A DNA stretch of 6,436 nt from the NCBI GenBank assembly GCA_002049785.1, contig MUKB01000072.1:1-6436 (forward strand), given 5' to 3'. The notes under the pieces were generated by a model. The model was not told the DNA's origin. It saw nothing but the letters and a program-made list of their open reading frames with translations, and made no database searches. Positions within the stretch are counted from its first letter, which is position 1; every line of letters starts with the position of its first letter. This stretch comes from Caldifarciminota bacterium 4484_100. GTDB lineage: Bacteria > Hydrothermota > Tepidihabitantia > SM23-42. Position numbers and translations under genes: made by a program. This document shows positions 1-6,216 of this stretch, in pieces.

Positions 1-258
1 GAAAAATACGGTAAGATACTGATTAACTACAATCTTGAATATAGAATCTCCTTGCCATTTCGTTTCGGTGTCGTTACATTCTTTGATTGTGGATGTATAG
101 ACAACAAAATAAATCTGAACAAAACCGAATTTCTAAAAGCAGATATAGGAATCGGTCTCAGATATTTCACCCCAATCGGTCCCCTGCGCGCAGATTTTGG
201 TCTCCCCTTGAACGATAGCGGCTACGGTCTGTATCTGGGATTCTACCATATATTCTAA
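1..258 (+). CDS. Omp85-family outer-membrane protein (BamA/TamA-like), C-terminal 85 residues
   Basis: This is the 3' end of a gene whose start lies left of the window; frame 1 is open from base 1 to the TAA at 256-258. The 85 visible residues look like the last strands of an Omp85 beta-barrel. There is an FFDCG strand-end motif, then the family's late signature GLRYFTPIGPLRADFG, and the protein ends in an aromatic strand, GFYHIF, with the terminal Phe typical of outer-membrane proteins. Omp85 proteins insert other barrels into the outer membrane. The tamB-like gene begins one base after this stop, which suggests TamA or, as in lineages without a separate TamA, BamA. The fragment is too short to tell them apart because the POTRA domains are missing. 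An internal TTG at 52 could be misread as a start, but the frame clearly continues upstream. A CxC cysteine pair near residues 31-33 is unusual for a barrel. Confidence 0.88.
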   Translation, partial: EKYGKILINYNLEYRISLPFRFGVVTFFDCGCIDNKINLNKTEFLKADIGIGLRYFTPIGPLRADFGLPLNDSGYGLYLGFYHIF

Positions 259-259
259 G

Positions 260-3200
260 ATGAAGAAGTATATTCTTTTGATAATCATCTTTCTTGTCGC
301 AATTACAATCTATATCGGTTTCAAAAAAATAAACATAGGCGCATTGACATTGAAAATTTTGGAACGGAGTGCCCATATAAAGGTAGACTATACCGAAATA
401 ACCGGCAACATCTTTTCAGGCTTCAGAATCACCGATTATAAACACACTATTAAAAATATATCCGGTCTTATCTTCATAGACTTTGTCGGGCCAAAAATTT
501 TCTTGAGTACAATGAACCTCTCATTTCAATATCCCGACTATCACATTGTGATAAATTCAACAAACATCAATGCGATAATCAACCACAAAGGGGTCTTAGC
601 CAAACTGATAAAACTCAAAGGCCGAGGTATTAACATCGAAGCCGAGGCTGATTATCAGCTTGCCGAGCAGAGATTATTGATAAAATTTAAAAAGGCAAAA
701 GTTGACCTTAAGCAGCTTTCACTCCATAAAGGTAGAATAGACTTCTCCGGTGTGTTCGGTCTTCAGGACGGCAAGCCCATAGCGAAACTCCACGGAGATA
801 TCAAGGGTTTTTCCCCATTTGAGCGATTCCGATTCGAAACCACATCCTCATCCGATACGATTCTCTTAAATATCTTCGATGGCCGGATTCTAAAAGGCAC
901 ACTATTTGCCCAGGCAAGGGTTCTAAATCTGAAAAAGCTCGAGTTCGAAACAAACTTCAGAGATGTAGACCTTGCTGAATATATCAACGCAAAAACGCCC
1001 ATCCTGATCAGCGGTTATCTCTCCTATCGCAATCGTAGATATACTGCCTTTCTAAACTCACCTCGAGAAAAAGGCTTCGGTATCGACTCCCTATTTGCCT
1101 TCGGGACAGTCAAGGGCTCCCGAATTAAGATTGATTCGATATATACAATCGAAGGAAAAAAGACTCTAAGGATTAATGGAGAGGTGGTTCGAGAAGAAAA
1201 ATTTCCGTTCAATCTTTCACTCCAGTTTCACGACTTTAGGCTCGATAGATTTTCAGAATACCTTCCGATCAGAGGTCTATTAAAAGGAACCGCCTCTATC
1301 CAGGGAGAATTCTCAAAGATTAATGATTTCAGCATTACGGCAAATATCAAAGGTAAAGAGTTTGGATACGATACTCTAAACATCAAAAACTTTTACATAA
1401 AATTTAATAATTTTCAGGTAAATAAAAAAGAAAAACGAGCAGAGATTTATCTTAAAAATATTGTCTATAAAAGGTTCAACATTCAAAGATTAGGACTCCG
1501 AATCAATAACAGACAATTCACTATCCGGATGAGACAGGACTCCGACAGCGTAATAGTGAAGGGCGAATTAGACGACCAACTTGCAGGAAGGATTGATGTT
1601 TTACTTGCCACATACAATGGTATCCAGACAACTAATCGTGCGCCAATTCAATTTGATATACCTGCGCATAAGATTGATGAATTACACCTGAAATTTATTG
1701 ATGGAGATATGAGGATATCAATTTCACCCTTAAGTATTCAACTCAGACACGGAAATCTGGATAAACTGGCGCAACTGCTCAAATTAGAAGAAAAGCTCGA
1801 AGGAATTTTAGAGTTCAAATTTAAAGATACAAATTTTAATATCAGGGCTGAAAAAGTTAATTTTAGAGGATTGAAGGATGCCCTGCTTTCTGCTGCGGGC
1901 TACTATCAGCATGAGAAAACATACCTCTATCTCGACTCTTTAAGTATCACCGATGCCAGTAATCAGAGATTGTATATTCATGGTTTCATCAGGAAGCAGA
2001 ATTCTGATTTAAAATTGGAGATGAAAAATCTCCAGGCCGGACATCTACAATTTCTACAGAAATTCCTGGATAATCCTGCAGGATTGATTAACGGCCGTTT
2101 ACATTTTCAGGGCGACCTCGAGAAATTCGCACTCTCCGGTGAGCTGTTAGTTAAACAGGCGAGTTTTGGTCTACCGGTAATCGCCTCACGGTTCGATTCG
2201 GTATCAGGGAAAATAATATTCAAAGGTAAGAAACTGATATTCCGAGATGTGCAGGCACTTGTTACCTCCACCCGGGTTGGCAGTTCCTTGCCGACGGCTC
2301 CTGTATACGCGGGCGGTGTGGTAAAACTGGAACAAAAATTTAAGGTGCGTAATTTCAAATATGACTTGAGCTTCAAGGACGCACCGGTACAATATCTACC
2401 CTTTGCCTTCGGGGTCGGCAGTGGTAACTTTTCAATCGGTATGGATAACGGCATTATGTTTTACAATGGCAACATCACCCTGAAAGAGGCGATTGTCCCG
2501 ATCGATTTTGGTACAAGGTTTAGTTCAAATACTACAAAAACCGGTAATAATAACTGGAGGATGAACCTCAGGCTAAAGGCGGACCGGAATATATGGTTAC
2601 GCAATAAATCGGCCGACATAGAATTCGGCGGTGAGCTGTATCTGATTAAAGATAAAGGACCTCTATCAATATCTGGTAATTTAAAATCACAGCGTGGAAC
2701 CTTCTACTGGCTCAACCATACCCTCACTGTCACCAGAGGTAATATTACATTCATCCCTCAGGAGATAATCGACCCTGAACTGGATGTCTGGGCAAGAATG
2801 AACACCCGCGGTGGGATTAAAATTATTCTCCATTTCTTTGGACCGGTCTCAGAGCCGATATTTGAATTCTTCACCGACCCACCAGGACGTTACAGCGAAC
2901 AGGACATTCTGACCTATCTCAACCTCAACATCACCTGGGAAGAACTCGATAAGATAAAACAGGGTGAATATGTAGGGAAAATTCTACCTGGGAGTATCGT
3001 CTCCTGGCTCGAGAGCGATGTATCCCGACGAATCAGAAAATATACCGGCTTTGACTACTTCCGTATCGAAACCCCGTTATTTGAGGCCGATGAGAAAACA
3101 AGGGTGACAGTGGGTAAGTATATTTCTCGCAACCTCTTTATCACTTATACCTATGATTTGACTTCATTTTCGAACGAGTTTAATGTCGAGTATTTTCTCG

Positions 3201-3280
3201 ACGACAAGAATGAAATTCTTATTAAGAAAGATGAAACCGGAGAGTATAGCCTACAATATCAATACCGCATACGATTCTAA
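260..3280 (+). CDS. tamB: TamB-like translocation and assembly module protein (DUF490 family)
   Basis: The 1006-residue product starts with a short basic stretch and one hydrophobic segment (about residues 4-22), an uncleaved inner-membrane anchor. The rest is a long periplasmic region of alternating beta strands, the AsmA/TamB-type hydrophobic groove. The C-terminal part carries the DUF490 (TamB) signature: DPELDVWARM from residue 838, FGPVSEPIFEF near 860-870, then TDPPGRYSEQDILTYL from about 872. The chain ends in an aromatic strand, LQYQYRIRF. TamB proteins span the periplasm, pair with an Omp85 partner through their C-terminus, and are implicated in outer-membrane protein assembly and phospholipid transport. 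It is somewhat shorter than E. coli TamB (about 1259 residues). The ATG at 260 follows the upstream TAA by one base, and no Shine-Dalgarno site is visible, so translational coupling to the Omp85 gene is likely. The family call is strong; which partner it serves is inferred from position. Confidence 0.9.
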   Translation: MKKYILLIIIFLVAITIYIGFKKINIGALTLKILERSAHIKVDYTEITGNIFSGFRITDYKHTIKNISGLIFIDFVGPKIFLSTMNLSFQYPDYHIVINSTNINAIINHKGVLAKLIKLKGRGINIEAEADYQLAEQRLLIKFKKAKVDLKQLSLHKGRIDFSGVFGLQDGKPIAKLHGDIKGFSPFERFRFETTSSSDTILLNIFDGRILKGTLFAQARVLNLKKLEFETNFRDVDLAEYINAKTPILISGYLSYRNRRYTAFLNSPREKGFGIDSLFAFGTVKGSRIKIDSIYTIEGKKTLRINGEVVREEKFPFNLSLQFHDFRLDRFSEYLPIRGLLKGTASIQGEFSKINDFSITANIKGKEFGYDTLNIKNFYIKFNNFQVNKKEKRAEIYLKNIVYKRFNIQRLGLRINNRQFTIRMRQDSDSVIVKGELDDQLAGRIDVLLATYNGIQTTNRAPIQFDIPAHKIDELHLKFIDGDMRISISPLSIQLRHGNLDKLAQLLKLEEKLEGILEFKFKDTNFNIRAEKVNFRGLKDALLSAAGYYQHEKTYLYLDSLSITDASNQRLYIHGFIRKQNSDLKLEMKNLQAGHLQFLQKFLDNPAGLINGRLHFQGDLEKFALSGELLVKQASFGLPVIASRFDSVSGKIIFKGKKLIFRDVQALVTSTRVGSSLPTAPVYAGGVVKLEQKFKVRNFKYDLSFKDAPVQYLPFAFGVGSGNFSIGMDNGIMFYNGNITLKEAIVPIDFGTRFSSNTTKTGNNNWRMNLRLKADRNIWLRNKSADIEFGGELYLIKDKGPLSISGNLKSQRGTFYWLNHTLTVTRGNITFIPQEIIDPELDVWARMNTRGGIKIILHFFGPVSEPIFEFFTDPPGRYSEQDILTYLNLNITWEELDKIKQGEYVGKILPGSIVSWLESDVSRRIRKYTGFDYFRIETPLFEADEKTRVTVGKYISRNLFITYTYDLTSFSNEFNVEYFLDDKNEILIKKDETGEYSLQYQYRIRF

Positions 3281-3320
3281 AACCTTTACACTTTCCGCCG
3301 AGCCAGAGTTATAACCAGCG

Positions 3321-3349
3321 TTGACAAATGCTGATTATGTGAATATAAT
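3321..3349 (+). promoter_or_regulatory. Consensus sigma-70 promoter of the mscS gene, leaderless type
   Basis: TTGACA (3321-3326) and TATAAT (3344-3349) are both perfect consensus hexamers separated by exactly 17 bases. The -10 box ends 3 bases before the ATG at 3353 and 6 bases before a second in-frame ATG at 3356. The usual start about 7 bases after the -10 box falls on the A of the second ATG. The transcript would then have no 5' leader, which fits the lack of any Shine-Dalgarno sequence. Confidence 0.8.
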
Positions 3350-3352
3350 GAA

Positions 3353-4375
3353 ATGATGAATATCACAATCCAACATACGATAAATGCCTTTGCGTTTATC
3401 ATCGGAGGCTTGGTCATTGGCCTTGTGGTCCAGAATATCATCCTGACAAGGCTGCGTAAAATTGCCCTGCGCACAAAATGGGAAGGGGATGAGGTTATTA
3501 TCGATTCACTACGAGGGGCAATTGTATTCTGGTTCTTATTGGCCGGAATCTATGGCGCGGTTATGCATCTCCCCCTTTCCCCGAATCTATCAACCATTAT
3601 CATTAAAATTCTCGTCGTCATAATTATCCTTTCAGTCACCTTCTTCTTTATACGCCTGACAACAGGATTTTTAAGACTCTACAGTCAGAAGACCGCAGCC
3701 CTTCCTTCCGCATCACTTCTGATTAACCTGACCAAAGGGGTTATCCTGGTGCTTGGAGGCCTGATTATCCTCCAATCGCTTGGTATATCAATTACACCAT
3801 TAATCACCGCCCTCGGTGTGGGCGGCCTTGCAGTTGCTCTGGCATTACAGGATACCCTGTCCAATCTCTTCGCAGGTTTCCATATCATCGTTTCCAAGAT
3901 GGTTTTACCCGGCGATTATATCAAACTCGCAACAGGAGAGGAAGGCTATGTAACCGATGTCTCCTGGAGGAATACAACAATTCGTGCCCTGCCCAATAAC
4001 ATCGTTGTTGTACCCAATTCAAAACTGGCTTCGTCCATTCTGACCAATTTCCATCAGCCGGTGAATGAGATGTCGGTTTTGGTTCAGGTTGGGGTCAGCT
4101 ACGACAGCGACCTGGAGAAGGTAGAAAAGGTAACGATTGAGGTTGCAAAGAAAGTCTTGAAAGAGGTGCCGGGCGGAATCCCGGATTTTGAACCATTTAT
4201 CCGATACCACACATTTGGAGATTTCAGTATCAATTTCTCGGTAATCCTGCGCGTTAAGGAATTTGTTGACCAATATCTGATTAAACATGAATTTATTAAA
4301 CGGCTCCATAAAAGATATCAGGCCGAAGGCATCGAAATACCATTCCCGATTCATACCATATATATGAAAAAGTAA
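3353..4375 (+). CDS. MscS-family small-conductance mechanosensitive ion channel
   Basis: This 340-residue inner-membrane protein would open under membrane tension and release solutes during osmotic downshock. Hydrophobic segments lie at about residues 10-32, 55-73, 79-101 and 122-142. A pore-lining helix at about 148-180 is rich in Gly and Ala (ALGVGGLAVALALQDTLSNL), closely matching TM3 of MscS. The MscS beta domain follows (PGDYIKL near 186-192, then the VVVPNSKL motif near 218-225). A cytoplasmic alpha/beta domain ends in IPFPIHTIYMKK, the family's usual tail. E. coli MscS has 286 residues and three membrane spans; the extra length here is extra N-terminal membrane helices. Translation may start at ATG 3353 or ATG 3356, and the promoter position favours the second, giving 339 residues. 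No Shine-Dalgarno site is present. The gene converges on the DUF62 gene with 3 bases between stop codons. Confidence 0.93.
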   Translation: MMNITIQHTINAFAFIIGGLVIGLVVQNIILTRLRKIALRTKWEGDEVIIDSLRGAIVFWFLLAGIYGAVMHLPLSPNLSTIIIKILVVIIILSVTFFFIRLTTGFLRLYSQKTAALPSASLLINLTKGVILVLGGLIILQSLGISITPLITALGVGGLAVALALQDTLSNLFAGFHIIVSKMVLPGDYIKLATGEEGYVTDVSWRNTTIRALPNNIVVVPNSKLASSILTNFHQPVNEMSVLVQVGVSYDSDLEKVEKVTIEVAKKVLKEVPGGIPDFEPFIRYHTFGDFSINFSVILRVKEFVDQYLIKHEFIKRLHKRYQAEGIEIPFPIHTIYMKK

Positions 4376-4384
4376 AACTTACTT
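4370..4384. terminator. Small AT-rich inverted repeat at the convergent gene ends, possible weak terminator
   Basis: AAGTAA (4370-4375) and TTACTT (4379-4384) are exact reverse complements around a 3-base loop. Each arm contains the stop codon of one of the two converging genes. Thymine-rich tracts follow on both strands. The stem has six pairs and only one G-C pair, so it is weak, and termination is inferred only from its placement between convergent genes. Confidence 0.25.
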
Positions 4385-5131
4385 ATCTTTTAACCGAGCC
4401 TGAACAGCCATCCCGATTCGCGCCCCTAAAACTTCAACCACAGAACCCTGGTTAACCGAAATCTCATAAAATCCGCAACTACCCTTTATCCCGATAACTT
4501 CCCTTGGTCCGGCTTCACTATATGAACCCCGAATGTTTATCTCCTTAGTGCCTATATAAAACTTCTCGACCTCAAGGTCCACCGGAATATTTGTAATTAA
4601 ATTGCCAAACTTATCAATATAGACAACCTCACCATCTATCCTCTTGCCAGTAATCTTCACTTCTGGAAACTCTAACCTCACATAATCCTCTATTTCTCTC
4701 CCCAGGTCAGCCGGTCTCAACCCCTTACTCAATCTTGCTGCAGTCGGCCCGAATATATCCCGGGCGTGAAAAGTAGAGCTGGGTGTGGTCTCAACCTTGA
4801 TTTGATATATCTTCGAATTATTGTCATATATATAAGAGAATATCCCATTATCCGGACCAACAAAATAGTATCCACTGGATTCAACAATTATGGGTAGTCT
4901 TTGACCACCCACTCCAGGATCGACCACCGCAAGGTGCACTGTCCCCTCGGGGAAATCTTTGTAGAAAGATTTTATTAAAAAGGATGCAGAAAGAATATCA
5001 TAGGATGAAATCTGATGGGTCACATCCACAATCACCGCACGATTATTTATCTTTAAAATTTCACCCTTGACCGCGGCGACAAACCAATCCTTCTCTCCGA
5101 AATCAGATAGAAAAGTTATAATTCCGGACAT
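4379..5131 (-). CDS. S-adenosyl-L-methionine hydroxide adenosyltransferase (SAM hydrolase, DUF62 family)
   Basis: The predicted 250-residue enzyme uses water to cleave S-adenosyl-methionine into adenosine and L-methionine; it is cytoplasmic and related to fluorinase and chlorinase. Family motifs appear in order: FLSDFGEKD (residues 7-15), DVTH (36-39), HLAVVDPGVG (66-75), PDNG (93-96), TFHARD (120-125) and DKFGNLITN (173-181). The catalytic Asp-Arg-His set described for the Pyrococcus enzyme maps to D71, R78 and H122, with the same seven-residue Asp-Arg spacing, so a hydroxide rather than halide enzyme is expected. TFHARD has Ala where the family usually has Gly. I chose ATG 5131; an in-frame TTG at 5137 would add two residues and lies only 5 bases after an AAGGA site, against 11 for the ATG. 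The gene start overlaps the end of the cvpA-like gene by 29 bases, so the two are co-transcribed. The physiological role of the family is unclear. Confidence 0.93.
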   Translation of the reverse strand: MSGIITFLSDFGEKDWFVAAVKGEILKINNRAVIVDVTHQISSYDILSASFLIKSFYKDFPEGTVHLAVVDPGVGGQRLPIIVESSGYYFVGPDNGIFSYIYDNNSKIYQIKVETTPSSTFHARDIFGPTAARLSKGLRPADLGREIEDYVRLEFPEVKITGKRIDGEVVYIDKFGNLITNIPVDLEVEKFYIGTKEINIRGSYSEAGPREVIGIKGSCGFYEISVNQGSVVEVLGARIGMAVQARLKDK

Positions 5132-5609
5132 TATCAACCAATTCCTTATGTGCCAATGTCTTTTTTATCCACTTATACCAGCTCCTTGGCAGGACCTGAC
5201 TGGCAGATATTCCTGCCTTCACAATCCAGGGGGCAAACTGTGATTTGTATATCATACGATTATCACCTCTGAACAGGGATACTACTATTAAAAAAACAAA
5301 ACATATAATCAGGGCTTTTAAGAAACCGAATATCGCGCCCAGAATACGGTCAAACATACCCAGTGGCGTGAAATGAATAATTTTAGAAACAATACGACCG
5401 ACAATAGAAACTACTATTACAACCCCTAAGAAGATTAGTATAAATGCAAGAACCTTGGGTATCTTGACTGTGGCCGAATAATTAACCGCAAGAAAATATC
5501 CCAATAGGATACCGGCGATCTCAAAAATACCTCTTATGAAGCCGATGACAAGCCCATGAATGATAAGTCCAAGAAAGATTATAATAATTATAATATCAAT
5601 CAATGTCAT
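5103..5609 (-). CDS. CvpA-family inner-membrane protein
   Basis: The 168-residue product has four hydrophobic segments (about residues 3-24, 27-46, 52-72 and 88-110), then a polar C-terminal tail with several aromatic and basic residues. The pattern fits the CvpA family (named for colicin V production in E. coli): an Asp near the N-terminus, Gly-rich first helices with GFIRG and GILLGYF, and a conserved DRILGAIFGFLKAL before the last helix. CvpA proteins are widespread inner-membrane proteins linked to envelope stress and export; the molecular function is not settled. The start is ATG 5609, with no Shine-Dalgarno site. A strong promoter ends 5 bases upstream, so the message is probably leaderless. 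The TGA at 5105-5103 lies inside the DUF62 gene, an overlap of 29-35 bases. The family call rests on topology plus these motifs, not on an alignment. Confidence 0.82.
   Translation of the reverse strand: MTLIDIIIIIIFLGLIIHGLVIGFIRGIFEIAGILLGYFLAVNYSATVKIPKVLAFILIFLGVVIVVSIVGRIVSKIIHFTPLGMFDRILGAIFGFLKALIICFVFLIVVSLFRGDNRMIYKSQFAPWIVKAGISASQVLPRSWYKWIKKTLAHKELVDNVRNYNFSI
5143..5147 (-). promoter_or_regulatory. Ribosome binding site for the DUF62 gene
   Basis: AAGGA lies inside the upstream cvpA-like coding region. It is 5 bases before a TTG (5137) and 11 bases before the ATG (5131), so it leaves the start choice open. It is the only clear Shine-Dalgarno-like site before any gene start visible in this window. 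Confidence 0.5.
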
Positions 5610-5614
5610 AAATT

Positions 5615-5642
5615 ATTATAGATAACTCGAATAAAAAGTCAA
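5615..5642 (-). promoter_or_regulatory. Sigma-70-type promoter of the cvpA/DUF62 unit, leaderless type
   Basis: On the minus strand TTGACT (5642-5637) and TATAAT (5620-5615) are separated by 16 bases: one mismatch in the -35 box, a perfect -10 box. The -10 box ends 5 bases before ATG 5609, so transcription should begin at or within one base of the ATG. This repeats the arrangement before mscS. It lies in the 47-base gap after the methyltransferase stop codon. Confidence 0.72.
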
Positions 5643-6173
5643 TCCTGGATTACAAACTACTTCTCTCCGGTAAGGAATAGCGCCATCGGCATAAATAAAA
5701 ATTTCCTTTTTCTGATATTACAGAAACCCGCATTTTTCATCCACCCACGGATCACTTTTTCCGGATAAATCTGAGTTCCGTTAATTATAAAGAACAGCAA
5801 TTCATTGAATCCACTTGCTGGTGAAAGCTTTTTATCCTTACCTGGATGTTCAGAATCGAGGATAACTACAACCCCACCTGGTACGAGTGAATGATAGGCT
5901 TTATTAAATATCTCCTGGTCTTCCTCGGCAAAAAAGATATGTAGGATATTGAACAAAAGGATTAAATCATAATCATCTCCCCAATCGATTGTCCTGAGAT
6001 CCCCGGTACGGAAACTGACCCTGTCTCCAAGTTTATGTTCTTCAATAATCTTCCTCCCCTGTTCAACTGCTGGTTTCAGGTCAATAACTTCAGCCCGCAA
6101 TCCCGGATATCTCTCGCACAACAGAATAGTATAAAGGCAATGCCCACCCCCGACATCGAGAAGACGCCGCGGA

Positions 6174-6182
6174 GGGGATTTT
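6174..6182 (-). other. Frameshift site 2 in the methyltransferase gene
   Basis: On the minus strand a run of four A (6182-6179), one T and four C (6177-6174) marks where the frame encoding HLIRK must move by one base to reach PPRRLLDVGGG. One base too many in either run explains the shift. The exact base cannot be fixed because both repairs give plausible residues. Confidence 0.7.
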
Positions 6183-6212
6183 GCGAATCAGATGAGCGCC
6201 GGCATAACGGGC

Positions 6213-6216
6213 AAAA
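6213..6216 (-). other. Frameshift site 1 in the methyltransferase gene
   Basis: A run of four T on the minus strand separates the frame encoding WKNYLRGLGTF from the frame encoding ARYAGAHLIRK. Removing one T joins them as GLGTFARYAG, which fits the linker that precedes the SAM-binding domain in this family. Confidence 0.65.

Noticed and set aside
344..381. A TTGACA hexamer inside tamB followed by TATAAA
   Set aside because: The spacer is 26 bases, far from the 16-18 needed, and it lies inside a clear coding region.
2107..2454. A 115-residue open frame on the minus strand inside tamB
   Set aside because: It is antisense to a strongly supported coding region and has no recognisable motifs or start signals.
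3308..3315. Palindrome GTTATAAC just upstream of the mscS promoter
   Set aside because: It is only eight bases with no extension of the dyad; such palindromes are common by chance. It is not a terminator because the stem is too short and no T-run follows.
4019..4354. A 111-residue open frame antisense to mscS
   Set aside because: It mirrors conserved MscS beta and C-terminal domain codons and shows no independent coding evidence.
4379..5131. Fluorinase or chlorinase (halide-using SAM enzyme)
   Set aside because: The Asp-Arg-His set typical of hydroxide adenosyltransferases is present, and the additional insertion seen in fluorinases is not visible.
6174..6216. Programmed ribosomal frameshifting in the methyltransferase
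   Set aside because: Two same-direction shifts in about 40 bases without a slippery heptamer, stop codon or stimulator structure do not fit a programmed event, and this enzyme family is not known for one.
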